8,065 nt of DNA from an uncultured Atopobium sp. GTDB taxonomy: Bacteria > Actinomycetota > Coriobacteriia > Coriobacteriales > Atopobiaceae. This document shows, one piece after another, positions 1 to 4,811 of this stretch. The notes beneath the pieces were generated by a model. The model ran no database searches, was not told where the DNA came from, and saw only the letters and a list, made by a program, of their open reading frames with translations. Positions within the stretch are counted from its first letter, which is position 1; every line of letters starts with the position of its first letter. The stretch spans positions 1-8,065 of the forward strand of contig CALIAZ010000001.1 in assembly GCA_938045565.1 (NCBI GenBank), in the 5' to 3' direction. Made by a program: the position numbers and the translations under genes.

Positions 1-578
1 TCATTTTCTGGCTGAAGACGAATACGATCATTTTCTCTATAGAATGTCTTAACAGTTGCAGAGTCATCAATGAGAGCAACAACGATTTCTCCGTCATGGG
101 CATCTTGCTGCTCTTTTACAACAATATAATCGCCGTCAAAAATACCAGCATTGATCATTGATTCTCCGCGAACACGAAGAATGAAAGAACTTGAATCCCC
201 AACAATGCTAGTTGGAAGAGATAGAGATTCTTCTACGTTTTGCTCAGCAAGAATAGGAGTACCAGCAGCAACACGTCCTACAAGAGGAAGGCTAATCACA
301 TTATTAGCTATGTCTTGAGTAACGGGGGCAAGCTTTGCTGTATCAGAAGTGTTAGAAGCCTGAGGAACAATCTTCATAGTACGAGGCTTCTTTGGGTCTC
401 TATCAATTAGTCCAAACTGCTCAAGAACTTTTAGGTGCATGTGGACAGTTGAAGGAGACGCAAGATTAACAGCAGCACCAATCTCTCTTACTGAAGGGGG
501 ATAGCCATGTTGATCTGTGTAGGAACAGATGTATTCATAAATTGCTGCCTGACGCTTGCTGAGTTTGCCCTTTGGCAT
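1..578 (-). CDS. lexA: LexA, SOS repressor (C-terminus cut by the window edge)
   Basis: This is the autocleaving repressor of the SOS DNA-damage regulon. The 192 visible residues start at ATG 578-576, behind an ideal Shine-Dalgarno AAGGAGG at 590-584. The N-terminal winged-helix domain (about 1-70) carries the LexA signature SVREIG, then STVHMHL and RDPKKPR. The cleavage site is Ala105-Gly106 in VGRVAAGTP. The catalytic serine is Ser140 (RGESM) and the lysine is Lys177 (ATVK); their 37-residue spacing equals that of E. coli Ser119/Lys156. The translation reaches RLQPEN, so only the last couple of dozen residues should be missing. The linker before the cleavage site is somewhat longer than in E. 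coli. The gene is divergent from a LysM-type division inhibitor, and its own promoter is overlapped by LexA-box-like sites, which indicates autoregulation. The identification is secure. Confidence 0.97.
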   Translation of the reverse strand, partial: MPKGKLSKRQAAIYEYICSYTDQHGYPPSVREIGAAVNLASPSTVHMHLKVLEQFGLIDRDPKKPRTMKIVPQASNTSDTAKLAPVTQDIANNVISLPLVGRVAAGTPILAEQNVEESLSLPTSIVGDSSSFILRVRGESMINAGIFDGDYIVVKEQQDAHDGEIVVALIDDSATVKTFYRENDRIRLQPEN

Positions 579-603
579 ATGAGCCTCCTTTTTCTTTTTA
601 ATA

Positions 604-632
604 ATAATACACGTGTTCTAAAAAATAATCAA
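604..632 (-). promoter_or_regulatory. Predicted sigma-70 promoter of lexA
   Basis: Read on the minus strand, a -35 TTGATT (632-627) and a -10 TATTAT (609-604) are separated by exactly 17 bases. Transcription would start near 597, giving a leader of about 20 bases that contains the strong Shine-Dalgarno site. Two LexA-box-like sequences overlap the -35 and the -10, as expected for an autoregulated lexA. Confidence 0.7.
606..619. promoter_or_regulatory. LexA box-like site A (weak, over the lexA -10)
   Basis: AATAC-ACGT-GTTCT matches the Gram-positive LexA box CGAAC-N4-GTTCG at 6 of 10 defined positions, with the right half (GTTC) intact. It is the weakest of the four sites. It is supported by its position over the lexA -10 and by lying exactly 24 bp from site B, the same spacing as between sites C and D. 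Confidence 0.45.
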
Positions 633-643
633 ACGAATGTTCT
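630..643. promoter_or_regulatory. LexA box-like site B (over the lexA -35)
   Basis: CAAAC-GAAT-GTTCT matches CGAAC-N4-GTTCG at 8 of 10 defined positions. It covers the edge of the predicted lexA -35, so a bound repressor would block lexA transcription. Confidence 0.65.
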
Positions 644-652
644 ATTTTTTTC

Positions 653-681
653 TTGACACGAACAAACGTACTAAATATTAT
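653..681 (+). promoter_or_regulatory. Strong sigma-70 promoter of the SOS division inhibitor
   Basis: A perfect -35 TTGACA (653-658), a 17-base spacer and a -10 TATTAT (676-681) form the best promoter in the window. Transcription should begin near 688, leaving a leader of about 75 bases before the ATG at 765. LexA-box-like sites lie in the spacer and over the start point, so this promoter is probably silent until LexA is cleaved. Confidence 0.8.
659..672. promoter_or_regulatory. LexA box-like site C (in the inhibitor promoter spacer)
   Basis: CGAAC-AAAC-GTACT has a perfect left half-site and 8 of 10 defined positions in total. It starts directly after the TTGACA -35 element, a standard position for repression. 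Confidence 0.65.
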
Positions 682-682
682 T

Positions 683-696
683 AGTACAAACGTTCG
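683..696. promoter_or_regulatory. LexA box-like site D (over the inhibitor start point)
   Basis: AGTAC-AAAC-GTTCG has a perfect right half-site and 8 of 10 defined positions in total. It covers the predicted transcription start. Sites C and D are near mirror images around the -10 element. Confidence 0.65.
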
Positions 697-714
697 GACA
701 TGACTTTTTGTCCG
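695..714 (+). other. Small leader hairpin upstream of the division inhibitor
   Basis: CGGACA (695-700) pairs with TGTCCG (709-714) around an 8-base loop, near the 5' end of the predicted transcript. It is a modest 6-bp stem. It may help stabilise the leader or act together with the second hairpin, but its role is unknown. Confidence 0.4.
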
Positions 715-733
715 GTATATTAGATATAACTAG

Positions 734-755
734 TTCCGTAAAAACTATTACGGAA
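734..755 (+). promoter_or_regulatory. Hairpin masking the Shine-Dalgarno of the division inhibitor
   Basis: TTCCGTAA (734-741) is perfectly complementary to TTACGGAA (748-755) around a 6-base loop. The 3' arm contains most of the Shine-Dalgarno GGAAGG (752-757) for the ATG at 765. If folded, it would limit ribosome access to the mRNA of a potentially toxic division inhibitor. The pairing is seen directly; the regulatory role is inference. Confidence 0.55.
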
Positions 756-764
756 GGAAATGAT

Positions 765-1211
765 ATGAGGCGTATGTATCAGTCAAAGATGTATCAGGTT
801 AGCGGAACTTCAGCTCTTGCTTCTTATAAGCCTGCATTTAAGGTAATTAACGGCGGAGCAAAGAAAGAATCTGTTGCACCTCAGCGTGAGGAAGTTTCTT
901 ACGTCAAGACGCTAACAAATAAAGAAGTTTTTGTTGCTGGACTTATTATTACTGCATCGTTTGTTTTGATGTTTGCGGTTTCTTTTCTTCGCACAACCAC
1001 TCTTAATTCATTTGCTACATCTGTAATGGATAGCGCTTCACAAACAATTACCGTTCATAGTAATGACACACTGTGGTCAATTGCAGAGAGTAATCCTATT
1101 GAAGGTGTCTCTACAGAGCAACAAGTAAGCTGGATTAGAGAAAAAAATAATCTTGATTCTTCTCTTTTAAGAACTGGACAAACTCTAGAGATACCTTCTG
1201 TATCTAAATAG
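765..1211 (+). CDS. SOS-induced cell-division inhibitor, YneA/Rv2719c-like (TM + LysM)
   Basis: A 148-residue membrane protein that probably halts septation during DNA damage. The N-terminal 50 residues are polar and basic. One membrane segment lies at about 55-75 (VFVAGLIITASFVLMFAVSF), and a single LysM peptidoglycan-binding domain spans about 94-145 (TITVHSNDTLWSIAES ... LRTGQTLEIPS), which places the LysM outside the cell. This architecture, the position divergent from lexA and the LexA-controlled promoter match B. subtilis YneA and M. tuberculosis Rv2719c, which delay division in the SOS response. The mycobacterial order lexA / Rv2719c / nrdR is the same as here. The ATG at 765 is chosen because GGAAGG lies 7 bases upstream. 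An in-frame TTG at 708 would add 19 residues but has no ribosome-binding site. Family assignment rests on architecture and context; sequence conservation in this family is low. Confidence 0.85.
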   Translation: MRRMYQSKMYQVSGTSALASYKPAFKVINGGAKKESVAPQREEVSYVKTLTNKEVFVAGLIITASFVLMFAVSFLRTTTLNSFATSVMDSASQTITVHSNDTLWSIAESNPIEGVSTEQQVSWIREKNNLDSSLLRTGQTLEIPSVSK

Positions 1212-1243
1212 TAAATATTTATGTAAATTTCTCTCGGAATTCT

Positions 1244-1256
1244 GTGTTGATAACAC
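1244..1256. promoter_or_regulatory. Inverted repeat over the nrdR -35
   Basis: GTGTT-GAT-AACAC is a 13-base inverted repeat with perfect 5-bp arms, overlapping the predicted -35 (TTGATA). It is a candidate operator for an unknown regulator. It does not resemble the NrdR box, whose half-sites run in the opposite sense (ACAC...GTGT). Confidence 0.35.
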
Positions 1257-1274
1257 TTAATACCTGCGTAAAAT
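1247..1274 (+). promoter_or_regulatory. Predicted promoter of nrdR-dut
   Basis: A -35 TTGATA (1247-1252) and a -10 TAAAAT (1269-1274) are separated by 16 bases in the 97-base gap after the division inhibitor. No intrinsic terminator is visible in the gap, so nrdR could also be read through from the SOS promoter. A second inverted repeat, ATACC (1260-1264) with GGTAT (1275-1279), brackets the -10. Confidence 0.5.
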
Positions 1275-1308
1275 GGTATCTTCCTTTTATACGAAAAAAG
1301 GGGATTCC

Positions 1309-1755
1309 ATGCGTTGTCCAAAATGCGGTCACGAAGAGTCGAAGGTTATTGATTCTCGCTCATCTGAGAATAACGATGCCATTAGAAGGCGTCGCGAGTG
1401 CATGTCCTGTAAGTTTCGTTTTACAACCTATGAGCGCTTAGAAGAGATTCCTATCACCGTTGTGAAGAAAGACGGTCACAAGGAGCCTTTTGATAGACAG
1501 AAGCTCATGAGAGGTCTTGTTGCTGCAACAGTAAAGAGAGATATCTCTGTTGCTTCTCTTGATCATTTTATTGATGGAATTGAATCTCAGATTAGAGACA
1601 AAGGTCAATACGAGATTAAATCTGAAGACCTTGGAAGTATTGTGCTTAAAAACCTGGTTATGCTTGATAAAGTTGCATACATTAGGTTTGCTTCTGTCTA
1701 TAGAGACTTTAAAGATGTAGATGAATTTAGCGCAGAATTAAGGAGCCTGAATTAA
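1309..1755 (+). CDS. nrdR: NrdR, transcriptional repressor of ribonucleotide reductase genes
   Basis: NrdR represses the ribonucleotide reductase operons in response to ATP/dATP levels. The 148 residues are typical of the family (about 150). An N-terminal zinc ribbon uses Cys3, Cys6, Cys31 and Cys34 (MRCPKCG ... RRRRECMSCKFRFTTYE), with the basic stretch Arg26-Arg29 used in DNA binding. The ATP-cone domain follows at about 46-136, opening with PITVVKKDGHKEPFDRQKL. The ATG at 1309 is preceded by AAAGGGG at a 5-base gap. An upstream in-frame ATG at 1273 would add 12 residues that the family lacks and is rejected. The stop codon overlaps the dut start codon (TAATG), so the two genes are probably translationally coupled. 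I saw no NrdR-box pair in this window, so its targets lie elsewhere. Confidence 0.97.
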   Translation: MRCPKCGHEESKVIDSRSSENNDAIRRRRECMSCKFRFTTYERLEEIPITVVKKDGHKEPFDRQKLMRGLVAATVKRDISVASLDHFIDGIESQIRDKGQYEIKSEDLGSIVLKNLVMLDKVAYIRFASVYRDFKDVDEFSAELRSLN

Positions 1756-2204
1756 TGAGCAATTTTGACATCCAGCTACCTATTAAACGCCTTGATCCTA
1801 CCGTTGAACTTCCTTCGTATGCTTATACAGGAGACGCTGGATTAGATCTTAGAAGTGCCGAAGATGTTGATCTTGCTCCTTTTGAGCGCAAACTTATTTC
1901 TACTGGTTTAGCTATTGCAATTCCTGATGGCTATGCAGGGTTTGTTCAGCCTAGAAGTGGTCTTGCCCTTAAGAAGGGCCTTTCTATGGCAAATACTCCA
2001 GGCCTTATTGATGCTCATTATCGTGGAGAGCTTAAGGTCTGTGCCATTAACCTTGATAGTAAAGAAACTATTCATATTGAGCGCGGTGAGCGTATTGCAC
2101 AGCTTGTGATTCAACAAGTTCCTGTTGTAGAACTTATTGAGGTCGATGAACTTGATCAGACTGATCGTGGTACTGGCGGATTTGGCTCAAGCGGCGTTCA
2201 ATAA
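1755..2204 (+). CDS. dut: dUTP diphosphatase (trimeric dUTPase)
   Basis: Hydrolyses dUTP to dUMP and pyrophosphate, keeping uracil out of DNA and supplying dUMP for thymidylate synthesis. All five motifs of the homotrimeric family are present in its 149 residues: I AGLDLRS (28-34), II PRSGLALKKGLS (67-78), III GLIDAHYRGELKV (83-95, with catalytic Asp86 and uracil-stacking Tyr89), IV GERIAQLV (111-118), and the glycine-rich C-terminal arm V RGTGGFGSSG (138-147). The start codon shares one base with the nrdR stop. The Shine-Dalgarno AAGGAG lies inside the end of nrdR, ten bases upstream. Pairing with nrdR places it in a dNTP-balance operon. The identification is secure. Confidence 0.97.
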   Translation: MSNFDIQLPIKRLDPTVELPSYAYTGDAGLDLRSAEDVDLAPFERKLISTGLAIAIPDGYAGFVQPRSGLALKKGLSMANTPGLIDAHYRGELKVCAINLDSKETIHIERGERIAQLVIQQVPVVELIEVDELDQTDRGTGGFGSSGVQ

Positions 2205-2221
2205 TTTTTTAATTTTGCGAT

Positions 2222-2237
2222 AAGCGCTGCAGCGCTT
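2222..2237. promoter_or_regulatory. Perfect 16-bp palindrome upstream of the purine permease
   Basis: AAGCGCTGCAGCGCTT is a perfect self-complementary palindrome in the 70-base gap between dut and the permease. A plausible promoter with -35 TTGCGA (2215-2220) and -10 CATAAA (2239-2244) would place it exactly in the spacer, a classic operator position. As RNA it could fold into a 6-bp stem, but no U-tract follows, so it is not a convincing terminator. Confidence 0.45.
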
Positions 2238-2274
2238 GCATAAAGAAAAAGTCTCTTTAGGAAGGAAGAGCTTA

Positions 2275-3591
2275 ATGGAGAAGTTCTTTAAGGTAGCTGA
2301 GCGTGGCAGCAATCCCGCTCAAGAGTTTAGGGCTGGAATTACTACATTCCTTGCAATGGCATATATCATTGCAGTAAACCCAGCTCTTCTTGCTGCTGCA
2401 GGAGTTCCAATTTCAGCAGCTATTACTGCTACCTGTCTTGGTGGCGGCATTATGACCATTTTGATGGGCCTTTTCTCTAATCGCCCACTTGCTTGCGCAT
2501 CTGGTATGGGTGTAAATGCTGTTGTTGCTTTTTCTCTAACTCCAATTACAGGAGGAGATTGGCACGCATCAATGGCAGTAATCTTTATTGAGGGTGTCGC
2601 TATTCTGCTTTTAGTTCTTTGCGGTCTTCGTGAAGCAATCATGGATGCAATTCCTGTAAACCTACGCCACGCAATTTCAGTGGGCCTAGGTCTTTTTATT
2701 GCCATGATTGGTCTCAAGAACAGTGGTATTATCGTTGCAAATGAGTCTACGCTTGTTGCTCTTGGCGATATTTTTTCTCCATCCTTTATCGTTGGTGTAA
2801 TTTCTATCGTTGCAACAGTTGTTCTTTACTCTGCTCGTGTTAAGGGTTCTCTGCTTATCGGTATTATTCTTGCAGTACTTGCTGGTATTCCTCTTGGTGT
2901 TACTGCAAGCCCTACAGGTATTGTTTCTGGTCTTGATTTCTCTACTTTTGGTGCACCATTCTTGACCGATGAAGCTGGTGTCATGGGTATTGTTAAGGCT
3001 CTGACAACTCCAGTTCTTCTTGTATTTGCATTCTCTTTGATGATGTCAGACTTCTTTGACACCATGGGTTCTGCTATGGCTATTGCTAAGCAGGGAGACT
3101 TCCTCACAGAGGATGGTAATGTCAAAGACATCAAGCAGATCCTTATTGTTGATTCCGCTGCAGCTGCTGCGGGTGGTCTCTTTGGTGCTTCTTCTATTAC
3201 CACCTTTATTGAGTCTGCATCTGGTGCTGCTGATGGTGGTCGTACTGGTCTTTCTTCTATCTTCACCGGTCTGCTTTTTATTGCAGCTGCATTTATTGCG
3301 CCTCTTATTTCTATCGTCAGCTCTGCAGCTACCTGCGGTGCATTAGTCCTCGTTGGCTTCCTGATGATGTCCGAGGTCATTGAGATCGATTGGAACGATC
3401 TTCTCGAAGGTTTCCCAGCATTCATGGTTATTGCTGGTATTCCAATGACTTACTCAATTTCTGATGGCATTGGTTTTGGTTTCATCTTCTATGTTGTCGT
3501 TGCTCTTGTAACCGGTAACGTTAAGAAGGTTAAGCCTTTAATGTGGGTTGCAACTCTTGCGTTTGTTGCTTACTTCATTATTGCTAACTAG
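2275..3591 (+). CDS. Purine (hypoxanthine/guanine/adenine) permease, NCS2 AzgA/PbuG-type
   Basis: A 438-residue polytopic membrane protein, probably a proton-coupled importer of purine bases for salvage. It belongs to the AzgA-like branch of the NCS2 family (PbuG/PbuO, E. coli AdeP/GhxP). Signatures are GITTFLAMAYIIAVNP (21-36), NRPLACASGMGVNA (69-82), SDFFDTMGSAMAIAKQGDFL (258-277) and the hallmark SSITTFIESASGAADGGRTG (306-325). Asp259 and Glu313 sit where this superfamily binds substrate and proton. Multiple hydrophobic helices fill most of the rest, consistent with the family's usual fold of 14 membrane segments. The ATG at 2275 is preceded by GGAAGG at a 9-base gap. An in-frame TTG at 2236 lies in the palindrome and is unlikely to be used. 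Base specificity cannot be read from sequence. It ends at a strong terminator. Confidence 0.92.
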   Translation: MEKFFKVAERGSNPAQEFRAGITTFLAMAYIIAVNPALLAAAGVPISAAITATCLGGGIMTILMGLFSNRPLACASGMGVNAVVAFSLTPITGGDWHASMAVIFIEGVAILLLVLCGLREAIMDAIPVNLRHAISVGLGLFIAMIGLKNSGIIVANESTLVALGDIFSPSFIVGVISIVATVVLYSARVKGSLLIGIILAVLAGIPLGVTASPTGIVSGLDFSTFGAPFLTDEAGVMGIVKALTTPVLLVFAFSLMMSDFFDTMGSAMAIAKQGDFLTEDGNVKDIKQILIVDSAAAAAGGLFGASSITTFIESASGAADGGRTGLSSIFTGLLFIAAAFIAPLISIVSSAATCGALVLVGFLMMSEVIEIDWNDLLEGFPAFMVIAGIPMTYSISDGIGFGFIFYVVVALVTGNVKKVKPLMWVATLAFVAYFIIAN

Positions 3592-3604
3592 TTTGTAGTA
3601 CTAG

Positions 3605-3646
3605 AGGAGGCGCGTTCAAGATGGAGGTCTTGTCGCGCCTCCTTTT
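3605..3646 (+). terminator. Rho-independent terminator after the permease
   Basis: AGGAGGCGCG (3605-3614) pairs perfectly with CGCGCCTCCT (3634-3643). An inner stem, CAAGA (3617-3621) with TCTTG (3628-3632), extends the hairpin, and TTTTCTATTT follows. It starts 13 bases after the permease stop codon and isolates trxB from the upstream genes. Confidence 0.9.
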
Positions 3647-3654
3647 CTATTTGT

Positions 3655-3678
3655 GAATAGATTGTGTACAATCTATTC
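3655..3678. promoter_or_regulatory. Long palindrome upstream of trxB (candidate operator)
   Basis: GAATAGATTGT (3655-3665) and ACAATCTATTC (3668-3678) are perfect reverse complements separated by GT. The near-zero spacer and the lack of a U-tract on either strand favour a DNA-binding site over a terminator. A TTGTGT hexamer inside it (3662-3667) is 17 bases from GATAAC (3685-3690), so it may overlap the trxB -35. The regulator is unknown. Confidence 0.5.
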
Positions 3679-3690
3679 TTAAGAGATAAC
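3662..3690 (+). promoter_or_regulatory. Possible trxB promoter
   Basis: TTGTGT (3662-3667), 17 bases, then GATAAC (3685-3690) is one candidate. Others are TTGTGA (3651-3656) with TATTCT (3674-3679), and a -10 TATAAC (3715-3720) with a poor -35. None is near consensus, so the exact promoter is unresolved. All of them lie on or beside the palindrome and the Fur-like box. Confidence 0.35.
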
Positions 3691-3705
3691 TGATAATGAT
3701 TGTCA
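3691..3705. promoter_or_regulatory. Fur-like box upstream of trxB
   Basis: TGATAAT-G-ATTGTCA differs from the 7-1-7 Fur box TGATAAT-N-ATTATCA at a single position. It fits the PerR box (TTATAAT-N-ATTATAA) less well, with three differences. It lies about 50 bases before the trxB start codon, among the candidate promoter elements. Iron- or peroxide-linked control of trxB is therefore plausible but unproven. Confidence 0.55.
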
Positions 3706-3755
3706 TCAGTAGGGTATAACAAGGCCAGTTACGATTTATACGATTGGAGCCAATC

Positions 3756-4706
3756 ATGGCAGACGTTATTACTAAAGACCTTGTTATTGTTGGCGGTGGT
3801 CCTGCGGGACTTTCAGCTGCAATTTATGCAAAACGCGCTCTTCTCGATACTGTTGTTCTAGAGAAACAGGCCGTTGGTGGTCAGGTTATCACTACAACTG
3901 AGGTTGAGAATTACCCTGGCATGCCAAACACTGATGGCTTCACTATTACAGACACTCTTCAGAAGCAGGCTACAGACCTCGGCGCAGAGATTGTTATGGC
4001 TAATGTCCTTTCGATTGTTAAAGATTCAGAGACTAATCTCTTTGTGTTAGAGACCTCTGAAGGCACTTATCACGCAAAGGCTGTCATTGTTTCGGGCGGT
4101 GCTAATCCTCGTCATGCTGGATTTACCAACGAAGAGAAATTTACCGGCAAGGGTGTTTCTTACTGCGCTACTTGTGATGGCATGTTCTATCGTGGTAAGC
4201 AGGTATTTGTTATTGGTGGTGGTAACACCGCTGTGGAGGAGTCACAGTTCCTAGCTCGTTTTGCTGACAAAGTAACTCTTATCGTCCGTAAAGATCATCT
4301 AAGAGCAAACGCTACTGCAATTAAACAGTTTGAGGAGAATCCTAAGACAGAGATTCGTTATCTAACCAGCATTACTGCAGTTGATGGTAATGATTTACTT
4401 ACTTCCATGACCTTCCGCAATAACCAGACGGGAGAAGAGACTACAGAGACCTTCGATGAGGGTAGCTTTGGTGTCTTTGTTTTAGTAGGTCGCGTACCTT
4501 CAACTGAGCTTCTAACAGACCTTGTAGACCTTGACGAGCAGGGGTATGTCCTTGCTGATGAGCGTATGGCTACCAAAACACCCGGTCTCTTTACTGCAGG
4601 GGACCTTAATAAGAAGCCATTACGACAGATTATTACCGCAGCTGCAGACGGTGCCATTGCCGCAACTTCTGTAGCGTCATATCTTGGACAGCCTGTTGAA
4701 GGATAA
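3756..4706 (+). CDS. trxB: Thioredoxin-disulfide reductase
   Basis: An FAD enzyme that reduces thioredoxin with NADPH, supplying electrons to ribonucleotide reductase and peroxide defence. Its 316 residues match the low-molecular-weight bacterial type. In order: FAD-binding GGGPAG (13-18), redox-active CATC (Cys137 and Cys140), nucleotide-binding GGGNTA (154-159), and FAD-binding AGD (281-283) with the usual PLRQIITAAADGAIAA after it. The phosphate-binding HRR-x3-R pattern appears as VRK-DHL-R (177-183). The basic residues Arg178, Lys179 and Arg183 remain, so NADPH preference is likely. The ATG at 3756 has GGAG 6 bases upstream; an in-frame TTG at 3744 overlaps that site and is rejected. The gene is monocistronic between two terminators. 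No thioredoxin gene is adjacent. Confidence 0.96.
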   Translation: MADVITKDLVIVGGGPAGLSAAIYAKRALLDTVVLEKQAVGGQVITTTEVENYPGMPNTDGFTITDTLQKQATDLGAEIVMANVLSIVKDSETNLFVLETSEGTYHAKAVIVSGGANPRHAGFTNEEKFTGKGVSYCATCDGMFYRGKQVFVIGGGNTAVEESQFLARFADKVTLIVRKDHLRANATAIKQFEENPKTEIRYLTSITAVDGNDLLTSMTFRNNQTGEETTETFDEGSFGVFVLVGRVPSTELLTDLVDLDEQGYVLADERMATKTPGLFTAGDLNKKPLRQIITAAADGAIAATSVASYLGQPVEG

Positions 4707-4717
4707 ATTCTTATTTC

Positions 4718-4739
4718 ATATTTGATAGATATTTGATAG
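4718..4739. repeat. Tandem 11-bp direct repeat (two copies)
   Basis: ATATTTGATAG occurs twice back to back (4718-4728 and 4729-4739) between the trxB stop codon and its terminator stem. It is probably a simple local duplication with no evident function. Confidence 0.6.
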
Positions 4740-4763
4740 GGGATCGAGCTATTCGATCCCCTA
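4737..4763. terminator. Terminator hairpin between convergent trxB and alkD-like gene
   Basis: TAGGGGATCGA (4737-4747) pairs perfectly with TCGATCCCCTA (4753-4763) around a 5-base loop. The T-tract is poor on both strands (AATATTTAG rightward, TCAAATATC leftward), so efficiency is uncertain. Its position between converging genes fits a shared, bidirectional terminator. Confidence 0.7.
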
Positions 4764-4811
4764 AATATTTAGATAGCCTACTAAAAAGCCATATCAGCTA
4801 TTTTCAAAGTA

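Noticed and set aside
708..764. TTG start extending the LysM protein by 19 residues
   Set aside because: No Shine-Dalgarno precedes it, it lies in the leader with both hairpins, and the ATG at 765 has a clear GGAAGG.
1244..1256. NrdR box upstream of nrdR
   Set aside because: The half-sites run GTGT...ACAC, the opposite of the ACAC...GTGT NrdR box, and no tandem partner is present.
1055..1321. Minus-strand open frame spanning the inhibitor end and the nrdR start
   Set aside because: It overlaps two supported genes and their promoter and shows no recognisable domain.
2222..2237. Terminator after dut
   Set aside because: The stem is followed by CATAAAG rather than a T-tract, and the T-rich stretch lies upstream of it.
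2205..2274. Purine riboswitch upstream of the purine permease
   Set aside because: The gap is only 70 bases and shows no three-way junction; only a palindrome is present.
2319..2717. Open frame of 132 codons on the minus strand inside the permease gene
   Set aside because: It lies wholly opposite a strongly supported permease, its translation is a low-complexity shadow, and it has no domain or ribosome-binding site.
2826..3425. Open frame of 199 codons on the minus strand inside the permease gene
   Set aside because: Its Ala/Pro/Arg-rich product is typical of antisense shadows of membrane-protein codons; the forward frame carries the NCS2 motifs.
4764..4811. A separate terminator for the AlkD-like gene in the remaining gap
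   Set aside because: Possible stems on the minus strand are only 3 to 5 bp; the shared hairpin at 4737-4763 is a better explanation.
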